A DNA stretch of 46,995 bases, taken from positions 1 through 46,995 of the forward strand of contig NW_013653079.1 in the NCBI RefSeq assembly GCF_000499385.1. The letters run 5' to 3'. Shown in pieces: positions 23,611 to 43,900 of this stretch (positions are counted from its first letter, which is position 1; every line of letters starts with the position of its first letter). Source of the DNA: Eimeria necatrix (taxonomy: Eukaryota; Apicomplexa; Conoidasida; Eucoccidiorida; Eimeriidae). A program made the translations under genes and the position numbers. A model generated the notes under the pieces. That model was not told the origin of the DNA, did no database searches, and saw only the letters and a program-made list of their open reading frames with translations.

Positions 23611-24590
23611 ATGCGCTTGCACCAACTTTTGAGGGCAGATGGTGCTAAGCTTTTATCTAAACAGGCACTTTTGTCATCAGAAGTAGCTTCTTCTATGATG
23701 GCGCTTGACTTTTCTAGCTGCTCGCACTCGGCGCATCCCTTTGTCTGTGCGATCGACTGTGAAGACGGAGTCAGATTCTACAAACAGGCGATTCTCTGGA
23801 AGATGCCCACGACGCTGAAGGAGCAGGAGCAAAAGAAGCACTTGCAAGAGGAGGGGCCACACGAGAGTCTTCAAGAGTCGCCCAACTTGAAAGCACAGCA
23901 GCAGCAACAGCCGCAGCGACTCCAGCAAAAGCTCCACAGTCATGTCACTGGGCTTCGTATTTTGGAAATCGGCTGCGGTCCCCTGGCGCTTTTATCTCTT
24001 CTTGCTGTGCAGCAAGGCGCTGCCCAGGTCGATGCCGTAGAAGTGAGCTGCAGCATGTTCTTTAGGCTGGTGGCATCAGGTACTGCCTTTCGTGGGGTTG
24101 TTGGTGAGCAGCTTCTGTAGTAGAGTCACCGCCCCTGCACAGGTCTGATCTACCGTTGTCCTGTGTATTTCTCGTTTGTCCACAATGGTGTTCCTGCAAG
24201 TTCTTTTTCCACCTTTTCAGCTTAACTCCGGGGTTTATCACTTTGCGAGCACATTCGTACAACAAATAGGCGTAAATGCCTCGCGCCCTTGTCAAGCTGG
24301 AGTAGAAGAATCAGAGTTGTAGCGGCTCCGTGTCTTCAGATGTTACTCAAAGTTGTTTCCCGTGGCAGCGCGGCGAATTTCTGCTGAAACCGCCACCAAG
24401 GCATTGCATTGTCTGGTATTTTCATAAGTGTTGGAGGGTTTGTCTTTTGGCCCAGTTTACGAGGGGCAGTGCGACAGCTGTTATACAAACGTGGTGCTTC
24501 TCGGAAGGGAAATATATGTCTCCAAAGGAGACAAAATTTTCCTAAAAACGGAGGCCAATCTTACAAATTTCCAAAGAGAGCAGCAAATGG
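23611..24590 (+). pseudogene. Protein arginine methyltransferase-like gene, incomplete or broken
   Basis: PRMTs move methyl groups from S-adenosylmethionine to arginines in histones and other proteins. Exon 23611-24042 has CEDGVRFYKQAI, like the D..R...Y..AI helix, then SAM motif I LRILEIGCGPLALLSLLAV and the acidic residue after it (VDAVE), ending at donor GTGAGC. A likely next exon starts at 24221 (LNSGVYHFASTFVQQIG) after TTTTCAG. Further on, CIVWYF (about 24403-24420) and YTNVVLLGREIYVSKGDKIF (about 24480-24540) resemble the PRMT barrel (..ALVAYF.. and ..HWKQTVFYMEDYLTVK.GEEI..). The double-E loop region expected between them is missing, and the two barrel pieces are in different frames. 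It therefore looks decayed, or the assembly has lost a segment. A lysine or other class I methyltransferase is an alternative. Confidence 0.5.
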
Positions 24591-25060
24591 TGCGACTAGT
24601 ACAACACTTACGTCCTGCACGAGCCTGCTGTGCAAACATAAGCAGTGCGGCACCCGACTTCCTATCGGACCTCACTTTGCCACTCGTAGTGGCCTGTGGA
24701 CGCTCTCTGGCGGGCTTTAGCACGAGCAGATGCACGGATGGCCTTGCTGGCTTCTGTGGGGCACTGGTATTGTGGTTGTACGTGCTGTGTGTGTATAGAG
24801 CCTTACGGGACGTCGCTGGGTCTCTGTATCTCGGTCATCTTACACGTTCAGTGGAGAAGTTCTACCACAGAACGGCTGTTCAGAAACCTTCGGACCCATT
24901 GTCATCGACTTTGATGAACAGGCCTGCTGCGTCCAGCCCACGAACTGGCCGTTTACCCGCAAACAGGGTCTCGAAGAATTTGCAAGAGCCTGTTGCAGCG
25001 TATGCGCTAAGGCAATAGCGGACGCAATTGAGCCTTGCCAAGCAAAGTTTGTATCGTCGA

Positions 25061-25425
25061 TCATGTAGTGCACTCGCAAGGGTGAAACTTAAGGGAATTG
25101 GAAGAGGCTCGCACAAGCGATGGAGCATGTGGTCTAATTCGATGCAACATGAAGAACCTTACCAGAGCTTGAAATATTGTTTTTTAACTTTGTAGTAAAT
25201 TTTCATAAATATATTCAGGTACATGAGACGCATGGTTGTCAGCCCGTGTCGTGAGATGTTGCGTTAAGTCCCGCAACGAGCGCTATTCAACGTAAAATAT
25301 TTTTATAGTCTGCCGTTGTTTTTTATGAAATATAGAGGAAGGAATGAAAACTTCAAGTTTTCAGGACCCTTTTCCTCTAGGCTATACACTTGCTACAGTG
25401 AAAGGTACAATAAATTTAATGCAAG
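25061..25425 (+). pseudogene. Plastid-type (apicoplast) 16S rRNA fragment in nuclear DNA (NUPT)
   Basis: Universal SSU blocks appear in order and at normal spacing: CGCAAGGGTGAAACTTAAGG (about 25074), GCACAAGCGATGGAGCATGT (about 25111) followed by GGTCTAATTCGATGCAAC, GAAGAACCTTACCAGAGCTT, GCATGGTTGTCAGCCCGTGT, TTAAGTCCCGCAACGAGCGC (about 25264), and GGCTATACACTTGCTACAGT (about 25380). They match E. coli 16S from roughly 890 to 1240. Helices between are AT-rich, as in apicoplast rRNA. There is no 5' or central domain; the right end fades out near 25425-25500. It is a copied piece, not a working gene. It lies directly after the PRMT-like relic. Confidence 0.85.
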
Positions 25426-25830
25426 GGGGAAAATTTTCGGAGTATAAATGTATATTGAATATGCAGACTACTCAAGTCATCGCTTCTCTGTATGGATCTG
25501 CCGCAACGAAATGTATTTTCCAGGCTATTGTAGTCAGTAGAGGAACAAGGGAGTTCCATGTTTTCCTTCTAAACATGCCGAAGGAGGAAAGAGTCTATAT
25601 GCCCTTACGGAAAGCAAACAGATGCGGCTGGTACAGACCTCTTGCGAGATCGCTGCTTCAACGCTTGTGGATCTGTGGCGAACGAAGTATTGCACTAAGC
25701 TCAACGGCAATCGAAGATGAGGAACAGCAAATTTAGTCAATTAGCACTTTGAATCCCGTTCGAATGGCATAGAGATTCAAGTGCATTTGGTTCCGATATA
25801 TATGGTTTCGCATCATCTGTCAATAGTTGG

Positions 25831-25919
25831 GACTACTTTAGATTTTGATCAGTATAATACATATTATGTAGTTGCCCACTTCCATTTTGCATTGTCTGTT
25901 GGTACAGTTGTTGGTTAAT
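25831..25919 (+). pseudogene. cox1: Mitochondrial cox1 fragment in nuclear DNA (NUMT)
   Basis: One frame reads TLDFDQYNTYYVVAHFHFAL then SVGTVVG before a TAA. This matches the cytochrome c oxidase subunit 1 helix with ..HDTYYVVAHFHFVLS.GA.. that carries heme ligand histidines. The HD before TYYVV is changed to YN, and there is a stop right after, so it is a decayed copy. A weak further match (IPDCAD near 26083-26100, cf. RIPDYAD) may be another cox1 scrap. Confidence 0.75.
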
Positions 25920-26104
25920 CTGTAGTTTCTCCTACTTCCAACAGTTTATATTCGGCTATACGTCCAATGTCTTCAATATCTTTACTCGAAATACATCCGA
26001 CTCTCCATTTCCGAGCGTTCGGTGAACTGTACTGTCATTCAGCATTTTGTCGACGTCTTTTGCGAAGGAGCTTCCAATATTGAATACCTGATTGTGCTGA
26101 TTGT

Positions 26105-26244
26105 GTAACTTATCTGCACATAGTGCGCGTTACAATTGGTAAGGTCCTTATTTTATATCCTGTAATCATATTCTGTAGCTTATCTGCGCACAGTGTGCTG
26201 GTACAATTGATATTGTCCGTGTTTTGTATTCTTTAATCATATGA
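26105..26244. repeat. Imperfect 70-bp tandem duplication
   Basis: Two adjacent copies (26105-26174 and 26175-26244) begin GTAACTTATCTGCACATAGT and GTAGCTTATCTGCGCACAGT and both end near TAATCATAT. Several substitutions indicate age. It lies between the cox1 and LSU relics. Confidence 0.8.
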
Positions 26245-26342
26245 AAAAGGGGTTGACTGTGGAATCCATACAAAGATAAAACGGGAGATAATGAAACTTT
26301 ATCTATGCCGGCAGTTCAGTCCTTATCGTTTAATTCCAAAAA

Positions 26343-26469
26343 GAGCCTCAATGTCGGCACATCACACCCTTGTGCTTGAACAAGGCTCAATTAGGAATGA
26401 GATTTCACCTGTTACGTGGTACGTGAGCTGGGTTAACAACGTATTGAGGCAGTTTGTTATATCTGCCAC
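26343..26469 (+). pseudogene. Mitochondrial LSU rRNA fragment (peptidyl-transferase region), NUMT
   Basis: Conserved domain V blocks are present in order: GAGCCTCAATGTCGGCACAT, and then GTGGTACGTGAGCTGGGTTA, ACAACGTATTGAGGCAGTTT and TATCTGCCACG. They correspond to roughly 2490-2620 of E. coli 23S rRNA. Apicomplexan mitochondrial rRNAs are encoded as short separate pieces, so this could be one complete mitochondrial fragment, copied to the nucleus. Its right end may run on to about 26540. I cannot tell from one window whether it is nuclear or an assembly join. Confidence 0.78.
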
Positions 26470-26850
26470 GTTAGAGAATTCGTTGAGTATAGAACCTGAC
26501 TACGAGATATCATATGAAATTTCATGCTTAGCCACAAAACACGACTGTGGGAAGTTTTGCCGTTTTCCCTAGAGTTCTTGTGACAAATGGCAGCCCCAGC
26601 CCGAGAGTTAGTTGACTCTAAACCATAGGCTTGGTTTGCTGGGAAGTAACGGGTTTCTTTATTTACTTTTTAATGAACACTAATGTGTGTTGTTTCGAAT
26701 TGTACATTCTTCGAAGGCTGTTTCTGCGCAACATTGTGTGTGGTGCTGCACAATGCTAACATAGAAATAATGCAGGAACGATTGCTCTGCTGCTACCGAG
26801 CCGAAAGGCCTGGAGTATACTGTAGTATGCAGTAGTATACTGACTGAAAT

Positions 26851-26957
26851 AGCGTAGCTAGGATCGCCCATGTGCTATCGAACCAAAACACGTATAGCAC
26901 ACTACAGTGTACTGTAGGGGTTTTGGTTTGGAAGCACAAAGTAATCCTAGCTATGCT
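26851..26957. repeat. Nested inverted repeat, possible small foldback element
   Basis: Outer arms AGCGTAGCTAGGAT (26851-26864) and ATCCTAGCTATGCT (26944-26957) match 13 of 14 as reverse complements. Inside are GTGCTAT/ATAGCAC (26872-26878 / 26894-26900) and AACCAAAAC/GTTTTGGTT (26881-26889 / 26920-26928). The flanks contain repeated AGTATACT. It may be a MITE remnant or a structured RNA; no coding capacity. Confidence 0.55.
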
Positions 26958-29900
26958 CTTTCGGTACACAGTGGCATGCCTCTGAAGCCCGCTTATTAAT
27001 TAGTACAATGTTGCGGAATACTCCAGTAGAGCTATGCTGTTGTAACCTTATACGATCACCACATTGGCGTAGCTAGGGGCTAGCGTTTGTTTGGGTTTGT
27101 TACATTGGTAACTCAGCACTTCGGTAGGAACAAGACTGTTTCGAAGAAAATGTCGGAACAGAACTGAGATGGAAGTACCCCAACAGAACCCTCTTCGGGT
27201 CTTCCTTGAGACGACTTTGACCCACAGTCGTCGTGGTCCAGATATTGTCACAAGCTGAATTTTCCGTGGGTGGGTATGGGAAAAAAAGCGCTTCGCTGGG
27301 GCGAACAATACAGCAAGTGTCGCTAACGCAACATACTAGGATGAGAACCTACTCATGACTAGATATTGTGGCCTTCTACAGCGCGGGGCTTGTCTTTTCC
27401 ACTCACCAGGTGCGCTGGGGGGTAGCGCACAGCATGCATTCGGACGGAATCGTGCCGCACCCCATCAATGAGCTTCTTGGATTGTCTGTGTTGCCCCTGA
27501 AATTCAACCGACACTATTTTCGTCCGCGTGCTGCGGCAAAAGCACCTGAACAAGCAGTGGGGGGGAGGCACTAATATTTAGAATTCGCCTTTCCGGAGCC
27601 TTGATAAATAGGGAGCTGGCCGACCCACGTACCCTTCCCACTTTTCCAACGTACATGACTTCCCTTTACGCGCGTTGTCGCTACCCTATTTCTTTTGACA
27701 CAAAGTTTTTCCGTGATATCTTTGCATACCGCGCAAGTCTTTTCAAACCTCCTGCTGGCATCTGCCGTGTTCTGAAGAGGTGGATACTGCCAGACAGGGT
27801 TGCTTGCTCACGGCTGTTCCTTGGCAGATTCATGCAGTCGCACACTTCGGCTCAAAAGCTCCCGCCATGGGTGTGCTTCTCACTAGGTCAATTTACTGGC
27901 TATTCCTCGCTGCTCCTGGAAACCAAAGTCATTCATGTACTCAGTTTTGGAACTGTGCTAGGACCCCGTACAGTTGCGGCACGAGCTACCGCGCACGGGC
28001 GAGACCCTGCCCTAATAATTTTTTAGAGATAACTACTCTCCTTTCGCCGCAAGAGTGCTTCGGTCTGACACATGTTCTGCAGTGCAACTCAGTCCACTAC
28101 TCCCTAGCCTCAGACTGCGTGTAAGGTACCGCCGTGCCGCTGCAAGAAAACGCCCATTGCAGCATCCAAGCCAGGAACAGAGCCTGCCGCCCTCTGTAGA
28201 CCCTTGCTGAGCTCAAGCATAACCCACAAGTGACGACTAATTTAAGCAGCTGGCCAGCAGAGGCTTACTGTACAGGGTTAAGGGCTAGCAGGCTCAGGCT
28301 GGAAAATACGAGGACTAGCCACCAAAAGCCTGATATGCGGAGCATCCGAAGCCATTGGGAGCGGGCGACCTGTGGCTCCGGGTTGCGCAGCATGAGTCCT
28401 TCTTCCAAATTCAGTTTACGCTATTTTTTTCCATTTTTTGAAGTGATGTTCTCTTTCGAGTAAAACTCCAGTGATCTGTGCCAGAGACGTACTCCTTGAT
28501 GGGGTCATTTAACCAGATTCAAAATCTGGCCATTGGTGGGATATTTATTAGTTCAACGTCAGAAAGCCAAAAGTACTACATGAAGGGGCACCTAGCTTTA
28601 AGTGGAAGCGCAAGTGGTGATAGCACTCACGGCTTTGAGTGAAATCGCATATGATATGCTCTTTAGTCCTATCGGCTCGCTCTGTCCTTTCCGTCACCCA
28701 GAGAATGATATCAACTAGATTTATTTCCCCCAATTAAAAGCATTGGCAGAGCCCGCCAGGGAAGCGAAGTTCGATCATGGCGTTTCTATCCGTAAATATT
28801 GTACAGGATAATAAATTACGCTGTACGAGCTTGCTCGATACTAACTAAAGGAAACCAGGATAATACGGATATTAACAAAAGGAAACCCACAATAGATACA
28901 ACCATTTTTGTATGCATAAGATATTCTAATGAATTTAGACTATCAACAAACACGGAAAATTCACCGTAGCCTTGCATAGTAACACAAAGTCCCACTGACA
29001 AATTAGGGATGCTTCCCGTCATCCATTTGACTGCATGGTAGAAACTGCATTATTCTTGTTGGTTTTGTTTTAGATGCGTCCGATAGCCTGTGTTAGACAT
29101 CTATATTTTCGACATATTCTACTGATTTTCAGTATAAGCACACACGTATACAATACCTACGTGCCCAACAGTAAAGGGGGGTGAATCATAATACAGGGGT
29201 AACGACCACTGCTTGACACATCAGTATATTCAGCTAAATGAACACACCAAAAACCCAGCACCTTGGAATTTGCTGCATCGTACAGTATAATTCAATTTGA
29301 ACTGACTCACGTCTTGAATTAATGTTTTATTGACAGCTGCTGCTTTGAGTTGTGCGTGTGTCTATCAATGCTGTGGTTAGTTTTCCAATGCTTCTCCTCC
29401 GCTTCTAACGGCATGCATTTTCATTTAACTTCCCTCAACAACTTCATGGTTGTCAGCTTGTCCCTCCACTTTTGGGCTTTCCAGCTGATCTGACGATTGG
29501 CTTTTCAGTCCAACCAAGTGCTGTGACGAGTCCATTCTAACTCTATTTCTCGAGTACTTCATTGTTAGGCATGTTTCCTTTGCAACTCAGGAAAATGTCA
29601 GATTCATAAGAACCTCCACTGCACGTGCGCTTTTGATTAAGAGTTTGCATCTTGCGTAGGCACAATCTTTTCTACGTTCCGATAGTGCTACAAGCCCACC
29701 GAATTAACTGGAATGTACTGCAACATTTCGTATTGGGTAGCCAGAAGCTAACGCTGGATCCTGGAATAGTAGTGATGAACTCAAATAAATCATGCACTAA
29801 GCACTGCGTCAGCGAGCCAAGGAAATGCAGTCCATAGTCAATACACAATGAGGTAGTGAAGAGACGTATCCCAAAGTAAACGATTAGTTGGTATACATTC

Positions 29901-30321
29901 ATGCATAAAGCGCTGTGCGCCAGCCCAGGCAATGCAGTTCATGATCAACAACAGTATCCCAACTCAATAAATGATTAGTTGGCATCTGCTGAAGTTTCTC
30001 TTCAGGTTGTTTCATGCGGCCCTTGGGCTCCAATAGCTTGTGTAACTCTGAATATGAAGTTTGTCCTATTATATTTTCTGTGAACCGATTTGCCTAAAGA
30101 ACAAGAGCCTGAGGTTCGGGATGCCTTTGTTGTGACAGTGAATCGAACCAGCATTTTTATGTAGCGCCAGCTCTGCATTTTTCGCTTGGTCTGTTTGTGC
30201 CTTGTGTCGTCGTCCCAATCTAATTTTCTTTCGTCGTGTGTTTTGGGATATGGCCTGCCTAATTGCTAGTTTCATCTTCGCTGTTCTACATAGCTTCGAC
30301 ACGCAATAATGCATTCATCAC
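26958..30321. other. Long stretch without a recognisable gene
   Basis: A 141-codon open frame at 27601-28026 (+) and a 68-codon hydrophobic one at 28816-29022 (-) are the only longer frames; neither resembles a family I know. The region is more AT-rich than the gene regions and may contain further decayed organelle or element DNA. An imperfect duplication is listed separately at 29791-29981. Confidence 0.5.
29791..29981. repeat. Imperfect tandem duplication of about 100 bp
   Basis: Copy 1 (29791-29894) and copy 2 (29900-29981) share CATGC.TAAGC.CTG.G..., AATGCAGT.CAT..TCAA, TATCCCAA and GATTAGTTGG in order. Copy 2 lacks about 20 bp present in copy 1. Confidence 0.7.
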
Positions 30322-30645
30322 ATGGCCCAGAATTCCACGCAAATAGCGGAAGCTCATAATCCATCAGCACTCGCTAATGCAGCATCATCAGTCAGCATGC
30401 TGAGAGGGATGCTGCGTACGCGGGGCACATCTTTAATCCGTAAGTCGCCAGCTATAGCTTACTCATCTGTACTGTTGTGCTTCATTTTCTTCGTGTTTCT
30501 TATAGGCGCGTTCCTTTCTCCTTGCTCAAGCGTTGTGCCAATGCGTCTTCCTGCTCATGCTCTCCTTAAACATCTACATCTCTCAGACATAATACGTCGC
30601 TGGATGTGCTCTTCGATTCTATACGAACGAAATCTACACAAGTGA
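30322..30645 (+). CDS. Possible small gene, one membrane segment or a 66-nt intron
   Basis: 107 codons from ATG at 30322: a polar N-terminus (MAQNSTQIAEAHNPSALANA), a basic stretch (LRGMLRTRGTSLIRK), then SSVLLCFIFFVFLIGAF, a good membrane helix. The sequence coding for that helix is also a textbook intron: donor GTAAGT at 30440, T-rich tract, acceptor TTATAG at 30505, 66 nt long, so splicing keeps the frame and removes the helix. The product is therefore either a small single-pass membrane protein or a short soluble one. No family recognised. It is isolated between intergenic stretches. Confidence 0.35.
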   Translation: MAQNSTQIAEAHNPSALANAASSVSMLRGMLRTRGTSLIRKSPAIAYSSVLLCFIFFVFLIGAFLSPCSSVVPMRLPAHALLKHLHLSDIIRRWMCSSILYERNLHK

Positions 30646-31411
30646 AAATGCTACGATTGCAATGTGAAATAACACATTTCCAGAATGCTGTGTCACGTCA
30701 AGCATGCCATCCTTTGAATAGCCAAAACAACTGCTGCTGCCTGTATTACCTTAGTTGGGCTGAGGCTGGAAGGACCCCATTGTTTCACCTGTCTGTAAAT
30801 ATCCAACGAGCCTGACGGCACAATAGGCAACAGTGTCGCTGCTGCCTAGCTCACCTAAGCACAGGTGCTACAGCTAGCACGCTGCAGCTAACGAAGGGAA
30901 GCTGGCCAGGAAGTCATGGGTACACACAAAAGTGCCCTGACGATTGACGGAGGTGGCGAACTCCGCTTTCAAGGCTAATATTCCCTAACTGGGTCTGAGG
31001 TTGCCACTTATTTGCTTTGGAAGCTCTTCGCACCTAAATACTGATACATACTAGTATTCTGCCGTCCTCCTGATGCCATTATTTGCCGCCGCGTGGCAGC
31101 AAGCAGATCCATAGCAGACATACTTCTGAATAAAGAAGGCCTTGCGGACACGTTGCGTCGAAAGCAGATAAGCCAAACAACCGGAAAGGCAAGCCCAACT
31201 GCTGTACATTTCCCTACTAAAGAACCAGCTTGTCAGATACGCAGTCAGCAATAGGAAGCCGATGAATCCTCCCCTAGAACAGTAGTAGCGCCGCAGGCCT
31301 GCACATCCAAAGCGTGTAAGCTTTTAACAACTGTCTGGCACGCTGGAGCATTAGTTCACTAACCAACGAGCCCCATAGCAGCTTGCTAGATGGGGAACTA
31401 TTTCTGCTGGC
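30646..31411. other. 3' flank of the SWI/SNF ATPase gene, no gene seen
   Basis: About 770 bp with no long frame or recognisable element. It presumably contains the 3' UTR of the minus-strand gene. Confidence 0.5.
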
Positions 31412-40957
<9,546 letters not shown>

Positions 40958-43900
40958 TCATGACGCAGCCGGGCTTGACAGACCTCTGGGGATGCTCAGA
41001 GAGCAACGTCACGCGTATGTACACGTCCAGGTATCCATTTATGCGCATGCAGACCCCAGCGGGCCCCCGTGAAGGTGCTTTGCGCTGCTCGTGCTAAATT
41101 TTCGGTGAGTCAGTAAAGTTATTCAACGCAAAAGCCAAAAAAAGATACAGGGGAGAAACAAAAAGACCTTCTAGCACTAACACCGGCCCTTGGACCCAAC
41201 CCAGCCAGCCCGCCACATGCAGGTGCTTGAGCGTTCGTAGGAAGAAAAAAGCAAGGTAGCTTCGCCCCTAAAGTTACACTGAAGCAATGAAGTACTCAGC
41301 CAGTTAAACCTTTAAAAAATAATTTGTAGCCGAGAAATGTACATGATAAAGGAGCAGCTCGCCTTCGTCCTGCAAGAGAAGGGACAAGGTCCGTGTCTCC
41401 CGTCCAACAAGAATTCGATCTTAACCGACGCACAAATTTGAGCGGTAAATAAAACTGAACGTTTCAAGTGAGGTGTAGAGTCTAGAAGAAGCAGTGTTGC
41501 CGTAAATGCAGCACTATGCGCTCAATGCATTTTACTTAAACGTTCCAATGTGCAACAAGTAAAGCGCTCTGACACGCACTCACCAAGCCCGCAGCTCAAA
41601 TATTCTTCTGCTTTTTGAAGGGTCTGAGGAAAAAGAGAGCTCCAACGACTGCGCTGTAATCCCCTGAAAAGCGACGCCCAACCCCAGGCCTAGAAACAGT
41701 GATGCAGGAAAGATAGTGGCAGGCTGCCCCTCCCTGTCCAGGGTTTCGCCAGCTGGTCATCTCCACGAAGCGTCACTGCCCTCAGGGCGTGAGACGGTAG
41801 CTTGGTTTGGGCGGAGACCCCCTGATGATTACTGCATCTGTTGGCTAGCGCGTGTCCTTCATTATTTACATTTTTTTGTATAAGGAGAAAGAACCCCCTA
41901 ATGCCGCAAGTACAGTGCTGTGTGGATCGTTGACAATTTCACTAAACCATGCAGTTACTTTAGGCGCAAGCTTTTCTAACTGACCACGGGCTCATTTTCA
42001 GCACAGCTACCGCTGAGTTTGTCCGCTTAAGTACATTGAAACGGACCAACAGTTTTAGGGGGAAGGCGTGAAGGCCAGTGATAAAACTGAAACGACACAC
42101 TAGCTGCTAAGAAGGGACAATTAAGACGCACTTTCAGGGGAGCAAGCGATTATGAGGAAGGATCCGAGCAATCGCACCATGCCTCTCTCCTCGCTCCTGA
42201 AGCCAAAACGACTAAAGTTCAGTCGGTGACGAATACCACAGGCAGAAATTGATTGAATCCCATTTGCATAAACCTAATGGGTTACCGTCCTCAACTTCTA
42301 GGTGACGTACAGAAGTGCATTAAAGTCTTTGCTTGTGGAAAAAAACTCTTCTGTGTAAACTCGCCGAAGAAAGTGTTAGGGGAGGAGTCGCTGGTTAGAG
42401 AACAAACTTTTCGTCAGTGGAAGAAGCATAGTCCGCTGTTGTTCGCACTTGAAGTGCCCTTCTTCCCTTGCTGATTTCACCATTTTCCTCTACACTACAG
42501 AAGAAATGCTCTCTTGTGACTCATTTTGCGCGAAAAAGTCTTTGCTGTGTGTCATAAACAGTTTTTACCAATGCTGCCTTGAGATAGGCGGCCGCAGTAT
42601 CGCGGCAGCCTAAACTGTTCAACAGTCACAATTCTGTGGTGTGAAGTGTTCGGCCGATTTCAATAGACCACACGCAGAATTTGAACGCCGTAAAATGAAA
42701 ACATTTTCCTTTTAGAATGCCCAGTGCCGGTATGCCTTTGATGACATGAGAGCGTTGCACTTCTTGGAATTATTATAATGTTTCTAGTGTTTGTGAACGA
42801 GACAGCAGAGGGGCAAACGGAATGGAAGGAACGGCGAATACCCAGTAGACCTCTACAGAGAAAAGGGCCTACACAAAATGTGCTGTCATATTATACCAAA
42901 TGCTTGTTCAGCACCACTGCAGATTACAGTAACCTTAGAGGTTCTCGCGCAGACAGACGCTGAAGGAACAAATGTCCTTGATGCCAGTGCACTTGTTCAA
43001 AAATTATCTTGGGAGCAGCTGTTAAAGCTTGTAAATTCTCAGGGGTCCTAGTGGAGCGGACGGTAGCCATCTAGAAGTGCTGTGGCTCTTATTAATAAAC
43101 CTGCCACTTTCCTCGCTCTAAATTTGCCACTCCAACCAACTTCACCCTAAGTCCCTTTGTGTGTTGTCACAGGCTTGACGCTTTTTTGCCTTTGACTGCA
43201 CCTCTGAGTTCCTCTGAAGGATTGTCCTTCGTCTTTTTCAGTGTCATCTGCTTTCATCATTTTTAGTTTCTCCAAAAGCAGATGCAGAGACTCTACTCAG
43301 TGAGAACAGAAATCTCACACGAAATAAGGGTGAAAAATGTTTGTTTGATCCGGATTCTTGGCACTCTGGGGAAGGCGAAGCTTGCTCCACATCAAATCTC
43401 TTGGTGCAAGAAACTTTACGTTACAGGGGCCTGAGAAATTGGCTTTAATGCAAGCAGCCTTCGGCAGCCAATCGCTTATGGCCATGTTGCCTTTCCAAAT
43501 TGGTTGTGCAACCCAAGGGAAACGGCAAGAAGGCATTTACAAATGTTATTCTCGAAGCCCTAAAAGTGTACGTAGAAGGCAAGTGAGGAAATAGGCATCG
43601 CTGCTCATTCAGCATAAATTCTAACAGTTCTAACATTATTGCTGCAAGTCGCAAACTAGCGGACAACAGAGTTGCCATGGTACTTTTTGTCCTGAAAATT
43701 AAAACAGGTATTTCATCAGATTTTCAAGATTAGCCCAATGATTATCTTTGTCGCAAAATCGAATCTTTCGATGGGTTAAGCTCTATACTTTCCTAGTTTG
43801 CACTTATAGTCAAAGTACTGAAGCATGCCTTTTGTTGCCATCTCGACACAAAGTGTTATCGCGGGAATGCCAGTTGGGTGTATGCGGAAAATTCCGTCAG

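Noticed and set aside
25061..25425. Bacterial contamination as source of the 16S sequence
   Set aside because: It is AT-rich and truncated, and it lies next to mitochondrial relics and nuclear-type sequence on the same contig; a plastid insertion fits better, although a chimeric contig is not fully excluded.
25344..25736. 130-codon open frame (+)
   Set aside because: It begins inside the 16S rRNA relic, at conserved rRNA blocks read as protein; not a gene.
28816..29022. Hydrophobic 68-codon frame (-) as a mitochondrial cox3 or cob fragment
   Set aside because: I could not align it to any mitochondrial protein I know well enough; left unassigned.
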